DNA of 64,000 nucleotides from Myroides fluvii (GTDB lineage Bacteria; Bacteroidota; Bacteroidia; Flavobacteriales; Flavobacteriaceae): contig NZ_CP039934.1 of NCBI RefSeq assembly GCF_009792295.1, positions 3,616,501 through 3,680,500 on the forward strand. Reading direction: 5' to 3'. Shown piece after piece: positions 18,305 to 28,385 of this stretch. Each line of letters begins with the position of its first letter. Position 1 is the stretch's first letter. The position numbers were made by a program, and so were the translations under genes. The notes beneath the pieces were generated by a model. The model was not told where the DNA came from, ran no database searches, and worked only from the letters and a program-made list of their open reading frames with translations.

Positions 18305-18340
18305 AAAAAAAAAGAGAGAATGATTACTCATTCTCTCTTT
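18305..18340 (-). terminator. Terminator of the tRNA-His operon
   Basis: Stem AAAGAGAGAATGA / TCATTCTCTCTTT (13 bp, loop TTAC). In the minus orientation it is followed by a run of T (plus-strand A-run at 18305-18313). It sits directly downstream of the third transcribed tRNA. Confidence 0.85.
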
Positions 18341-18342
18341 GG

Positions 18343-18417
<75 letters not shown>

Positions 18418-18440
18418 GTTTATATTTTTATTCAATTTTG

Positions 18441-18515
<75 letters not shown>

Positions 18516-18590
18516 GTGTATATTTTTGAGGTGGTTTAACACATTCACCTTTTTATGGGAGATTTTCACCTGCCCTACTATTTTATTTTG

Positions 18591-18665
<75 letters not shown>

Positions 18666-18689
18666 GTTTTTGTCTCATTTTGACGTTTG

Positions 18690-18719
18690 CAAAGGTAGCC
18701 ATATTTCCTTACGTTGCAA
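18690..18719 (-). promoter_or_regulatory. Promoter of the tRNA-His operon
   Basis: Minus-strand TTG (complement of 18717-18719) and TACCTTTG (TAnnTTTG, complement of 18690-18697), spaced by 19 bp, an ideal Bacteroidota promoter. It is 25 bp upstream of the first tRNA-His. Confidence 0.8.
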
Positions 18720-18736
18720 GCATTTTTTAAAAAAAA

Positions 18737-19453
18737 TTACACTAAATCACCTAAACAATTGACAGCCAAATATCTTTCTACTGTAAATCCTTCTGCGTGT
18801 TCTTTGTTAATTAAACGTCCTAGGTCTTGTGCGCGATATACGATACTATCCAAGAAATTTTTGGAAGTAATTGGCGTAGAGGGCTCTTTGGAGTTTACAT
18901 CGTAAAATTGAGTACCATAAGCCAAAACAGCTTCCATTTTCTGGTTGATGAATCCTGTTACATCGACTACAAAATCGGGTTCAATATTTTTCCATTGAAT
19001 GTAGTGATAAACTACTTTTGGTCTCCACGCTTCTTGTTCTACTCCTTCTACTGTTGTTTCAATGCGTCTCAAACCTGCCAAAAAGCAAGCATCTGAGACC
19101 AATTTACTCCCTTTACTGTGATCGATATGGCGATCGTCAATCGCATTGCACAATACGATTTCCGGCTTATACTTGCGAATCATTTTAATCACTTCTAACT
19201 GGTGCGCTTCATCATTGACAAAAAATCCGTCGCGAAACTCCAAATTTTCTCGTACACTTACGCCTAGAACTTGTGCAGCTGCCGCCGCTTCTTGTGCGCG
19301 AATTTCCGCACTTCCTCTTGTTCCCAATTCACCACGTGTTAAATCGACAATGCCGACTTTCTTTCCTCCGTGAATTTCTTTTGCCAAGGTAGCGCCACAT
19401 CCCAATTCTACATCATCTGGATGAGCACCAAAGGCTAATATATCTACTTTCAT
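18737..19453 (-). CDS. bshB1: Bacillithiol biosynthesis deacetylase BshB1
   Basis: 238 residues of the PIG-L/LmbE N-deacetylase family. The zinc-binding motif AHPDDVELGCGATLAK lies at residues ~10-25; DLTRGELGTRG and the metal-ligand stretch DDRHIDHSKGSKLVSDA follow. Together these are typical of BshB1, which deacetylates N-acetylglucosaminyl malate in synthesis of the low-molecular-weight thiol bacillithiol, made by many Bacteroidota as well as Firmicutes. It is encoded 4 bp downstream of the isochorismate synthase gene in an apparent three-gene minus-strand operon. Confidence 0.93.
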   Translation of the reverse strand: MKVDILAFGAHPDDVELGCGATLAKEIHGGKKVGIVDLTRGELGTRGSAEIRAQEAAAAAQVLGVSVRENLEFRDGFFVNDEAHQLEVIKMIRKYKPEIVLCNAIDDRHIDHSKGSKLVSDACFLAGLRRIETTVEGVEQEAWRPKVVYHYIQWKNIEPDFVVDVTGFINQKMEAVLAYGTQFYDVNSKEPSTPITSKNFLDSIVYRAQDLGRLINKEHAEGFTVERYLAVNCLGDLV

Positions 19454-19457
19454 ACGC

Positions 19458-20513
19458 TTAAAATAAAATTTTTTTCATGGTTGTGGATTTGTTTACTGTC
19501 TCGACAAACTCACTCGTCGGATCACTGTCTTCCGTCACACCACAGCCAATATATAAATTTACGTGTTCTTTTTCTATTTCCATACAGCGCAGATTAACAA
19601 ACAATTTACTGTTTTGCTGACCTGCTTCGGTCGGACAGTTTAATTCTCCTAAATAACCTGCATAGTACTTACGCGAATATTCTTCTTGTTGAAGTAAAAA
19701 ATCGCGACTCACCTCTTTGGGCATTCCACAAACAGCAGGTGTTGGATGCAGAGCTTCTACTACCGTTTTCAGGTCTACTTCTTTTAATTCTGCTTCAATA
19801 CTCGTACAGATATGCATCACTTTAGCTGCGCGTTTGGTAAAAGGTTCTGATACTTGAATATGTTGCGTCAACGGTTTTAGTTTCTCAACGATAAATGCCG
19901 TGACATAGCGCTGTTCTTCTTTTTCTTTTTCTCCCCAATGCACTTCATCTTTACCGTGATTGACTTGTGTTCCTGCTAAAGCCATCGTATGCACCTTATT
20001 GTCTGTAAGCTCTACTAATGTTTCGGGCGTTGCCCCCATCCACAAACCAATTTGAGGATGATACACAACAGAACAGAAAGCTTCAGGATAAGCCATTAAC
20101 AGCTTGGAAAACAAAGCCTGAATATTCTTTACCTCTACAGCTACCTTTTCTTTTCTTGCGGGCACTACTTTGCTAAATTGCCCTTGTTTAATAGCTTCAA
20201 TACAACGGCTAACCAAATCCTCAAAATTCACCTTCGCCGGTTGTGCTTCATAATCCAAATCGAAAGTTAAAAAATCAACGGCTTCTACCGCTATTTCCTC
20301 TTCTATTTTCTCGGCGTGAGCTAAAGGTATATAAAAGCGAATGCCTTCGTAAAAAGGCGCTAATATAAATCCAGATTCGGTAAAATGTTCTACTTGATGT
20401 AAGGTTGTATCCTGCTGAAATAATCCAACAACTTTAGCTTGACCTGGTTTTCTATAGAGTACAAAAGGTTTATCCGCTACTATTTGTTGGGCCCATGTCT
20501 CATATAACCTCAT
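19458..20513 (-). CDS. menF: Isochorismate synthase (MenF-like)
   Basis: 351 residues of the chorismate-binding family. The catalytic core covers the C-terminal two-thirds: FSKVVPARKEKV, WMGATPETLVEL, HTMALAGTQ, EAELKEVD, LHPTPAVCGMPKE, YYAGYLGEL and the C-terminal IGCGVTEDSDPTSEFVETVN. The N-terminal region is shorter than in anthranilate synthases, as expected for menaquinone-type isochorismate synthases. It makes isochorismate from chorismate, the first step of menaquinone synthesis. Its start overlaps the stop of the hotdog thioesterase gene (ATGA), supporting a menaquinone role rather than siderophore synthesis. Confidence 0.9.
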   Translation of the reverse strand: MRLYETWAQQIVADKPFVLYRKPGQAKVVGLFQQDTTLHQVEHFTESGFILAPFYEGIRFYIPLAHAEKIEEEIAVEAVDFLTFDLDYEAQPAKVNFEDLVSRCIEAIKQGQFSKVVPARKEKVAVEVKNIQALFSKLLMAYPEAFCSVVYHPQIGLWMGATPETLVELTDNKVHTMALAGTQVNHGKDEVHWGEKEKEEQRYVTAFIVEKLKPLTQHIQVSEPFTKRAAKVMHICTSIEAELKEVDLKTVVEALHPTPAVCGMPKEVSRDFLLQQEEYSRKYYAGYLGELNCPTEAGQQNSKLFVNLRCMEIEKEHVNLYIGCGVTEDSDPTSEFVETVNKSTTMKKILF

Positions 20514-20959
20514 ACTCCCTTATTTTTATCAATAACGATATTGGTGATTTTACACACAGATAACAAGACGTCATTTTCATCTGTGATTTTAATTTCCCAT
20601 AAGTGTAGGGTCCGTCCACGATGGACTAAACGCGCAGTTCCCGTCACCACACCTGCTCTTTTACTTCGCACGTGATTGGCCGATATTTCGATACCTCTTA
20701 TTTCTTGTTCCGCTGGATCAATGAGCATTAAAGAAGCTCCACTTCCAAGGCTTTCTGCCAAAGCCACCATAGCCCCACCATGTAGTAAACCCGCAGGTTG
20801 GTGCACGCGTTCATTTACGGGCATTGTCGCCACTAAAAATTCTGGGCCAGCATCAATATATTCAATTTGCAATGTCTCCATCAATGTGTTTTTAGACACT
20901 TTCGCATACATTGCTAATACCTCGTCTTTATTAAAATCCTTTCTTCGTTTCACATGCAT
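20510..20959 (-). CDS. Hotdog-fold thioesterase, likely DHNA-CoA type
   Basis: 149 residues from the chosen start MHVKRRKDFNKDEV; an open frame runs 37 codons further upstream, but its sequence is unlike the family. Motifs of the PaaI/YbdB group are visible: RVHQPAGLLHGGAMVALAES (with the helix HGG and catalytic Glu region), GIEISANHVRSKRAGVVTG and LWEIKITDE. Translational coupling to isochorismate synthase suggests hydrolysis of 1,4-dihydroxy-2-naphthoyl-CoA in menaquinone synthesis; a general acyl-CoA proofreading role is the alternative. Confidence 0.82.
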   Translation of the reverse strand: MHVKRRKDFNKDEVLAMYAKVSKNTLMETLQIEYIDAGPEFLVATMPVNERVHQPAGLLHGGAMVALAESLGSGASLMLIDPAEQEIRGIEISANHVRSKRAGVVTGTARLVHRGRTLHLWEIKITDENDVLLSVCKITNIVIDKNKGV

Positions 20960-21147
20960 AATATAACTAATTTTAGGCGTCTTAAAAGTAAGCCAAAAAA
21001 GATGTACTTCCCTTAAAAATATTATAATTCTTTCTTTTTTGAAAATGCTATTGCATTTCTTCTGCTTCAAAACTCCCGTGTATCCTATTTTTTTAGTATT
21101 TTTAAGCCCTTAAAATAAAGAACCAATTTTATTGTAAGGAGACTGAA

Positions 21148-21720
21148 ATGGAAGATATCCAAAAAGAAGTTCACAAAGCTTTCGAAGTAATTAAAAATGG
21201 CGGTATCATTTTGTATCCCACAGATACCATTTGGGGGATTGGCTGTGATGCGACAAATTCAGAAGCCATCAAAAAGATATATCAATTAAAACAGCGTGCG
21301 GAGAGTAAGAGCATGATTGTATTGGTAAATGGCGATCGCCTCTTGCATCGCGTATTTAACAATATTCCCGAAGTAGCATGGGAAATTCTTGAATTTAGCG
21401 ACAAACCGACAACCTTAATTTTAGACAATCCCAAAATTGTTGCTCCGGAGCTTATCGCGTCGGATAATTCACTCGGGATGCGCCTAGTTAAAGATCCGTT
21501 TTGTTTCAATTTGATTGAGCGCATGAAGACCCCCCTTGTTTCGACATCGGCCAATCTAAGTGGTTATCCATCCCCTCAAAACTTTATGGACATCGATTTA
21601 CGCATTATTGAAGGCGTTGACTATGTGGTTAACCTCAGACAAGAGGAAACCAAACCCATCAAACCTTCGACTATCATTAAATTAAAAGAAAACGCACAGG
21701 TAACGATTATACGCAAATAA
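21148..21720 (+). CDS. tsaC: Threonylcarbamoyl-AMP synthase (Sua5/YciO/YrdC)
   Basis: 190 residues with a single YrdC domain: ILYPTDTIWGIGCDATNSEA near the N-terminus, KIYQLKQRAESKSMIVLV (the KxR-containing substrate loop), DNSLGMRLVKDPFC, and PLVSTSANLSGYPSP with the nucleotide-binding SxxN. It makes threonylcarbamoyl-adenylate for the t6A37 modification of ANN-decoding tRNAs. There is no C-terminal Sua5 domain, so it is the short TsaC/YrdC form. It stands next to the CCA-adding enzyme gene, another tRNA-maturation function. Confidence 0.92.
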   Translation: MEDIQKEVHKAFEVIKNGGIILYPTDTIWGIGCDATNSEAIKKIYQLKQRAESKSMIVLVNGDRLLHRVFNNIPEVAWEILEFSDKPTTLILDNPKIVAPELIASDNSLGMRLVKDPFCFNLIERMKTPLVSTSANLSGYPSPQNFMDIDLRIIEGVDYVVNLRQEETKPIKPSTIIKLKENAQVTIIRK

Positions 21721-21738
21721 CCCGTGCCATTTGACATT

Positions 21739-23175
21739 ATGACCCAAGAACACCTAACTTATAAAGAAGCACTACAACATCCCATTTTTGAGATTATTAC
21801 CCAAGCGGCCATGAATTTAAAGGTAGACGCTTATGTAATAGGTGGTTTTGTACGCGATTTTTTACTGCAAAGAGATTCAAAAAAGGACATTGACATCGTT
21901 GCTGTAGGCAGCGGTATCGCCTTAGCTTTAGAAGTGTCTAACTTACTACCCAATCATCCCAAAGTACAAGTTTTTAAAAACTACGGTACAGCCATGTTGC
22001 GCTATGATGATATTGACATTGAATTTGTGGGTGCTCGAAAAGAGTCCTATCATTTTGACAGTCGCAAGCCTGTTGTAGAAGATGGCACCTTAGAAGACGA
22101 TCAAAACCGAAGAGATTTTACAATTAATGCCTTGGCTATTTCGTTAAATGCAACGACTTATGGGCAACTCATTGACCCGTTTAACGGCAGTGAGGATTTA
22201 AAAAACAAAATACTTCGCACCCCTTTGGATCCCGATATCACTTATTCTGACGATCCTTTACGCATGATGCGCGCCATTCGGTTTGCCACGCAGTTAGCGT
22301 TTACCATTGAAGAAGCTTCATTAGCCTCAATCACTCGCAATTGCGAGCGCTTAAATATTATTTCTGGTGAGCGTATTGTGGATGAACTGAATAAAATATT
22401 AGCCGCTAACGTGCCTTCTAAAGGGTTCTTGTTGTTGTATCAAACTGGACTACTGCACTTAATTCTACCAGAATTGATTGCTTTAAACCAGGTAGAGGAA
22501 ATTGAAGGTCATACCCATAAGAACAACTTTTATCACACCTTAGAGGTTGTAGACAATATTTCGCGCAATACAGACGATGTTTGGTTGCGTTGGGCTGCTT
22601 TGTTACACGACATTGGTAAAGCACCGACCAAGCGATTTTCGAAAAAACAAGGATGGACCTTTCACGGCCATGAGTTTTTGGGCGGTAAGATGGTAAAAAA
22701 CATCTTTACTCGCCTGCATATGCCGTTAAATCAGAAGATGAAATTTGTACAAAAAATGGTGATGATGAGTTCTCGTCCTATTGTTTTATCCCAAAAGGAA
22801 GTCACTGATTCTGCAGTGCGTCGTTTGGTATTTGATGCAGGAGAACACGTCGAAGATTTGATGACGTTGTGCGAGGCAGATATTACCACCAAGAATCCGA
22901 ACAAATTTAAAAAATACCACAACAACTTTCAGATGGTGCGCCAAAAGATTGTAGAAGTGGAAGAAAGAGATCACGTACGCAATTTTCAACCTCCTATTAC
23001 AGGAGAGGAAATTATGACGTTATTCAACCTCCAACCTTGTCGAGAGATTGGCACGTTGAAAGAGGCAATCAAAGAGGCCATTCTAGAAGGGGTTATTCCC
23101 AATGAATACGAGGCCGCTTATAACTTTATGCTTGAAAAAGCAACTAAAATGGGACTAACAATTGTAAATAAATAA
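21739..23175 (+). CDS. cca: CCA-adding tRNA nucleotidyltransferase with HD domain
   Basis: 478 residues from ATG MTQEHLTYKEAL; a GTG five codons upstream is also possible. The N-terminal class II polymerase domain has the G-motif and catalytic carboxylates in YVIGGFVRDFLLQRDSKKDIDIVAVG (split by the ORF at residues ~34-60), then RRDFTINALA and DPLRMMRAIRFATQL. An HD domain follows (HTLEVVDNISRN, LRWAALLHDIGKAPT). It repairs or adds the 3' CCA, which fits the tRNA-His genes here, two of three of which lack an encoded CCA. It is followed 4 bp later by the heme A synthase gene. Confidence 0.93.
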   Translation: MTQEHLTYKEALQHPIFEIITQAAMNLKVDAYVIGGFVRDFLLQRDSKKDIDIVAVGSGIALALEVSNLLPNHPKVQVFKNYGTAMLRYDDIDIEFVGARKESYHFDSRKPVVEDGTLEDDQNRRDFTINALAISLNATTYGQLIDPFNGSEDLKNKILRTPLDPDITYSDDPLRMMRAIRFATQLAFTIEEASLASITRNCERLNIISGERIVDELNKILAANVPSKGFLLLYQTGLLHLILPELIALNQVEEIEGHTHKNNFYHTLEVVDNISRNTDDVWLRWAALLHDIGKAPTKRFSKKQGWTFHGHEFLGGKMVKNIFTRLHMPLNQKMKFVQKMVMMSSRPIVLSQKEVTDSAVRRLVFDAGEHVEDLMTLCEADITTKNPNKFKKYHNNFQMVRQKIVEVEERDHVRNFQPPITGEEIMTLFNLQPCREIGTLKEAIKEAILEGVIPNEYEAAYNFMLEKATKMGLTIVNK

Positions 23176-23179
23176 TACT

Positions 23180-24217
23180 ATGAAAAGCTCTTTTTTACCT
23201 CTAGCAAAACTATCCTTGGTACTAGTATACCTGGTGATCTTTGCGGGGGCGGCAGTTCGAATGACGGGTTCCGGCATGGGATGTCCCGATTGGCCGAAGT
23301 GTTTTGGTTACTACATTCCTCCTACTGATGAAGAAGTACTAACCTGGCAACCCAATCGAGAATACAAAAAGGGACAGATGATTATTCACGATGAGGCGCT
23401 TTGGAAAGCCAAAGAATCCTTCGTCACCCCAGCAAGTTATGACGAAGCACATTGGGAAAAATACACCAAGCACGACTATGCTAAATTCAATCCTCAACAC
23501 ACGTGGACGGAGTACGTCAACCGACTCTGTGGGGCTGTGGCAGGACTGGCGTGTTTAGCTCTAGCCATTGCTTCTTTTGGTTTTTGGAAAACCAGAAAAA
23601 AATTGGTATTTGCCTCTTGGTTAGTCGTTTTCTTGATGGGATTCCAAGCTTGGTTAGGAGCAACTGTAGTTTACTCCGTTTTAAACCCGCTGAAGATTAC
23701 CGTACACATGGTGATGGCATTAGTTATTGTTGGCTTACTGATTAATATAATCAAACTAGCTAAGAACAAAACTGAAATTAAAAAATACAACGCTACCTTT
23801 CGCGCACTAACAGTGATTACGCTATTATTAACCTTAGTACAAGTTGTATTGGGAACACAAGTACGCGAATTTGTAGACGAACAGGTAAAAGCGGGTATTA
23901 GCAACGAATATCTGTGGTTAAACACCCCTACCCTAGACTTTTACATTCACCGTAGTTTTTCGATTCTAGTATTTGTACTCAACTTTTACTTGTTCTTCTT
24001 GAACAAGAAATTGAACTTAGGTTTCTCTAAAGTAAAATGGGTGGCTATTCTGCTTGTTTTGGAAATCCTTACAGGAGTATTAATGCAGTATGCTCATTTC
24101 CCTTTTGGAACGCAAACGGCTCACTTAGTATTGGCTTCTATCCTATTTGGAGTACAATATTATCTGTTTTTAGAAGCGAGAAAATGCTATTATAGTGGCA
24201 AGAGTTCACTAGATTAA
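23180..24217 (+). CDS. ctaA: Heme A synthase (COX15/CtaA family) with periplasmic insert
   Basis: 345 residues and eight hydrophobic segments. The first helix contains VIFAGAAVRMTGSGMGCPDW with the conserved cysteine-containing loop; later helices hold the heme-ligand histidines (EYVNRLCGAVAG, KITVHMVMALV, YIHRSFSILVF, QTAHLVLASI). It converts heme O to heme A for cytochrome oxidase. Between helices 1 and 2 lies an insert (residues ~44-105) with W-x-PNREYKKGQMI and ALWKAKESF, a pattern reminiscent of small carbohydrate-binding (CBM5/12-like) modules and common in flavobacterial members. A terminator follows. Confidence 0.9.
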   Translation: MKSSFLPLAKLSLVLVYLVIFAGAAVRMTGSGMGCPDWPKCFGYYIPPTDEEVLTWQPNREYKKGQMIIHDEALWKAKESFVTPASYDEAHWEKYTKHDYAKFNPQHTWTEYVNRLCGAVAGLACLALAIASFGFWKTRKKLVFASWLVVFLMGFQAWLGATVVYSVLNPLKITVHMVMALVIVGLLINIIKLAKNKTEIKKYNATFRALTVITLLLTLVQVVLGTQVREFVDEQVKAGISNEYLWLNTPTLDFYIHRSFSILVFVLNFYLFFLNKKLNLGFSKVKWVAILLVLEILTGVLMQYAHFPFGTQTAHLVLASILFGVQYYLFLEARKCYYSGKSSLD

Positions 24218-24241
24218 GTTCTACACAATATAAAAGAAAAG

Positions 24242-24282
24242 AAAGCGTTTTTCTAATTAAGATTAGAAAAATGCTTTTTTTA
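24242..24282 (+). terminator. Terminator after ctaA
   Basis: 16-bp stem AAAGCGTTTTTCTAAT / ATTAGAAAAATGCTTT with one G-T wobble, loop TAAG, then a T-run. Confidence 0.88.
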
Positions 24283-24451
24283 TACACTAAAAAATGATTC
24301 TTACTCAAAGAAAGCTAATATTCCCTTAAATCATTTGGAAGTTAGGTTAAAAAGCTTGTAATTTTACCAAATTATCAAAAAGTTTCGCAAGTACTGTATA
24401 ATATCTTATATAGAGGCGTTACGTACAAAATAAACTTTTAACCCCCATGCT

Positions 24452-24892
24452 ATGACAACAAAAAAAATTGGCATCACATTTAGTTCTTTTGATTTGCTTC
24501 ACGCAGGACACATCAAGATGCTTGAAGAGGCAAAACGCCAATGTGATTATTTAATTGTAGGATTACAGACTGACCCTACTATTGACAGACCAGAGAAAAA
24601 CAAACCTACTCAAACAGTAGTGGAGCGCTACATTCAACTAAAAGGTTGTAAATTTGTAGATGAAATTGTTCCCTATACAACAGAACAGGATTTAGAAGAT
24701 ATATTACGCGCTTTCCATATTCACGTGAGAATTATCGGAGATGAATATGCAGACAAAAACTTTACAGGTAGAAAATACTGTGAAGATAAAGAAATCGAAT
24801 TATACTACAATTCAAGAGATCACCGCTTTTCAAGCAGCTCGCTGCGCAAGGAAGTAGCAGAAAAAGAAAATGGCAAAGTAATAGCGATGTAA
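24452..24892 (+). CDS. Cytidylyltransferase-like nucleotidyltransferase (TagD/GCT type)
   Basis: 146 residues of the HxGH nucleotidyltransferase superfamily: GITFSSFDLLHAGHIKMLEE carries the HAGH nucleotide site, VGLQTDPTIDRPEKNKPTQ follows, and RFSSSSLRKEV corresponds to the C-terminal RTxGISTT-like signature. Members transfer CMP or AMP to phospho-alcohols such as glycerol-3-phosphate in envelope precursor synthesis; the substrate here cannot be read from sequence. It is monocistronic: about 230 bp separate it from ctaA and a perfect terminator follows its stop. Confidence 0.82.
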   Translation: MTTKKIGITFSSFDLLHAGHIKMLEEAKRQCDYLIVGLQTDPTIDRPEKNKPTQTVVERYIQLKGCKFVDEIVPYTTEQDLEDILRAFHIHVRIIGDEYADKNFTGRKYCEDKEIELYYNSRDHRFSSSSLRKEVAEKENGKVIAM

Positions 24893-24893
24893 A

Positions 24894-24935
24894 ACAAAAC
24901 GCCCAAGCAGAGAAGCTTGGGCGTTTTGTTTTTTG
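24894..24935 (+). terminator. Terminator after the cytidylyltransferase gene
   Basis: 15-bp stem ACAAAACGCCCAAGC / GCTTGGGCGTTTTGT with loop AGAGAA and a T-run; begins directly after the stop codon. Confidence 0.92.
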
Positions 24936-24951
24936 GTGAATTGTTATCCAT

Positions 24952-24987
24952 AAAAAAACCTGCTCAAGGAAAGTAGGCTTGAGCAGG
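24952..24987 (-). terminator. Minus-strand terminator for the small paralog gene
   Basis: 10-bp stem CCTGCTCAAG / CTTGAGCAGG with a 9-nt loop. In the minus direction it is followed by a run of seven T (plus-strand A-run 24952-24958). It lies 160 bp downstream of the minus-strand gene at 25147-25395. Confidence 0.7.
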
Positions 24988-25146
24988 AATCGTTTGATAA
25001 ATAAGGTAAAGAATATTATTCTGAATCTATTTCACAAAATTGTTATAGTAAGGTACAGGGGTTTATGCAAAGTCCCTTGGACTTTAAATTGAAATAAATG
25101 CATTCCGTATTCCCTCCAAATTTATCGAGTGTAAACAAAAACAAAT

Positions 25147-25395
25147 TTATTTTGAAGGTTTCACTATGTAATAGAGCACGCTTTTCTTAAAAAATAAGAA
25201 ACGCGTAACCTTGCGCTCCTCTCTTTTAATCACGTAATCTTCTTGAATTAAGCGATAATGTAAACCTTTGGGTAACGTTGATAAAGCAACATAATTCTGT
25301 CCTTGTTTTTTCTCTTTTTCAAATAAGAGTAAAAACTGTTCAAAATCATCAGAACATTCTGACAATTTCAATTGTTCAAATGCTGATTCTAACAT
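25147..25395 (-). CDS. Small protein of unknown function, paralog A of a tandem pair
   Basis: 82 residues from MLESAFEQLKL; the frame is open 22 codons further upstream, but only this start aligns with the sister gene at 25762-26004. No signal peptide or membrane segment; rich in Lys, Glu, Leu and aromatic residues. The core LHYRLIQEDYVIKR is shared with the paralog, as are FEQFLLLFEKEKKQGQNY before it and FFKKSVLYY after it. About half of all positions are identical by eye. It has a TAnnTTTG promoter element 95 bp upstream and a terminator downstream. I do not recognise the family. Confidence 0.68.
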   Translation of the reverse strand: MLESAFEQLKLSECSDDFEQFLLLFEKEKKQGQNYVALSTLPKGLHYRLIQEDYVIKREERKVTRFLFFKKSVLYYIVKPSK

Positions 25396-25489
25396 TTTAT
25401 TAATATTTTTCGTTATAGTAAGATATGGTAAATATATCAAATAATTCAATAGAAAAAACATATTCCACTAAATAATATAGGCATTTCGC

Positions 25490-25497
25490 CAAAATTA
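25490..25497 (-). promoter_or_regulatory. -7 promoter element for paralog A
   Basis: TAATTTTG on the minus strand (TAnnTTTG), giving a leader of roughly 85-90 nt before the start at 25395. No well-spaced -33 TTG is visible. Confidence 0.45.
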
Positions 25498-25761
25498 TAA
25501 GAAAAACAAAAACAATCTTATTTTAACAAAAAACAATCAATATAATAACCACCTTGTGGTACAATTTTATATTATACAACAGATTATCAATTAATTATTC
25601 TGTTTTTTACATATTTAAAGTAACACTATTTTCTTTATATAGCTTCTTTTCCCTTTTTTTATTGTTAAAAATAATTAACATTCAATGCACAGCTGTAATT
25701 GTTAGTTATTCAGCTCCTGTCGACAGCTTAAGTTCAGGGGTGTTACTTCAGGATTCTTTTT

Positions 25762-26004
25762 CTATCTACGAATCTCAAAATAATAAACTCTTTTTTTAAA
25801 AAAGAACAGATGTCTAATGTTCTTTTCGAAGCGCTTAATAATAAAATCCTCTTGTATCAAGCGATAATGTAAAGCAACGGGAATCGATGTCAATATGAGG
25901 TAGTTTCTTCCTTTTTTTTTCTCATTTTCAAACAAAACTAAAAACTCCTCAAAATAATCCTCTTGTTTTAACGATTCCAAATGCAAGATGATCGAATCTA
26001 TCAT
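25762..26004 (-). CDS. Small protein of unknown function, paralog B of a tandem pair
   Basis: 80 residues from MIDSIILHLESLK, the start that aligns with paralog A; the frame extends 17 codons upstream without similarity. It shares FEEFLVLFENEKKKGRNY, then LHYRLIQEDFIIKR, then FFFKKRVYY with paralog A, at the same spacing and almost the same total length. It is predicted cytoplasmic and basic. A TAnnTTTG element lies 31 bp upstream, so each copy appears to have its own promoter. The 365 bp between the two start regions holds no other gene I can support. Confidence 0.68.
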   Translation of the reverse strand: MIDSIILHLESLKQEDYFEEFLVLFENEKKKGRNYLILTSIPVALHYRLIQEDFIIKRFEKNIRHLFFFKKRVYYFEIRR

Positions 26005-26034
26005 TTCTTTAGTTTTTATGTGTTTATATAATTG

Positions 26035-26042
26035 CAAATATA
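26035..26042 (-). promoter_or_regulatory. -7 promoter element for paralog B
   Basis: TATATTTG on the minus strand (TAnnTTTG); leader of about 25 nt to the start at 26004. Confidence 0.5.
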
Positions 26043-26520
26043 TCAATAATAACACAAAAAATAAATAATATATTCATTAATTAACCAAAAACACATGCTT
26101 ATTAGCTAAAAAAACAAGAAATAACACAAGTTTATAACAAAAAAACTATTAATTTTAGAACCGTTTGCAATCAAGTTAAAATAAAACGCAATAAAAAAGC
26201 TTTATTATCGAAAAAAGAACAAAAATAAACACACAACTCACTAATTAACAACCTATTACATCTCAAAAAATGACTTTTTACTCATCGAAATCACTTTAAT
26301 TCACTGGCTGTGTAGTTTTGATTTTCACATCTGCACATCTTGTACTGATTTTAGAAGCAAATGCAACTTGATAGCTATCAAATTGCATTTGCTTGAAATT
26401 TTCGATTCAGCATGAATAATCATTCATCAGAGCACGCTAAACTGTTCCCTCTTACTGCAATTTAGCTTTGTAGCTCTAGAAAACGGCAATCAAAACCTGG
26501 CGATATCAAAAAACGCCACA
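26043..26520. other. AT-rich gap without a recognisable gene
   Basis: About 480 bp, very AT-rich in its first half. It contains one imperfect inverted repeat (TTGATAGCTATCAA around 26368-26381, embedded in GCAACTTGATAGCTATCAA / TTGCATTTGC-like sequence). No open frame or RNA gene that I can support. Confidence 0.5.
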
Positions 26521-26556
26521 AAAAAACCATTCCTTTTTGTAGGAATGGTTTTTTCT
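26521..26556. terminator. Bidirectional terminator downstream of the ABC-F gene
   Basis: 14-bp stem AAAAAACCATTCCT / AGGAATGGTTTTTT, loop TTTTGT, with T tracts in both directions. A close relative of the same hairpin (ACCATTCCT...AGGAATGGT) lies at 35921-35942. Confidence 0.88.
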
Positions 26557-26562
26557 TATTGA

Positions 26563-26592
26563 CTGTTAACCGGTTAACTGTAAACCGTTAAC
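26563..26592. repeat. Short heptamer-like repeat at the ABC-F 3' end
   Basis: Units CTGTTAA, CCGGTTA, ACTGTAA, ACCGTTA: the same TTAAC-type 7-mer theme as at 4366-4477, ending directly at the stop codon of the minus-strand ABC-F gene. Confidence 0.6.
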
Positions 26593-28224
<1,632 letters not shown>

Positions 28225-28234
28225 TTAATTTGTG

Positions 28235-28242
28235 CAAAATTA
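28235..28242 (-). promoter_or_regulatory. -7 promoter element of the ABC-F gene
   Basis: TAATTTTG on the minus strand, 26 bp before the ATG, followed by an unusually good purine-rich ribosome-binding site (AAAGGAGA). Confidence 0.55.
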
Positions 28243-28336
28243 CTAAATATATATGAGATTTAATCCGTCTTATTTATTTCAATTTTGAATTACTTATTTT
28301 AACCATATCTTAACAAGTTTAAATAATCGTAAAACT

Positions 28337-28344
28337 TACTTTTG
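28337..28344 (+). promoter_or_regulatory. -7 promoter element of the lipoprotein gene
   Basis: TACTTTTG (TAnnTTTG) 42 bp before the ATG at 28386; no clear -33 element. Confidence 0.5.
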
Positions 28345-28385
28345 CTTCTGACGTCAATCTTTAACTAGCATTATTCCCCAAAACA

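Noticed and set aside
18072..18323. 83-codon open frame between purA and the tRNA genes
   Set aside because: Starts within the purA terminator and ends inside the tRNA operon terminator; no coding character.
20960..21070. Upstream extension of the hotdog thioesterase
   Set aside because: The extra 37 residues are hydrophobic/basic and unlike the family; the start at 20959 matches the expected length.
26360..26385. Riboswitch or operator at the TTGATAGCTATCAA palindrome
   Set aside because: Isolated short palindrome in AT-rich DNA, 200 bp from the nearest 3' end and not upstream of any gene.
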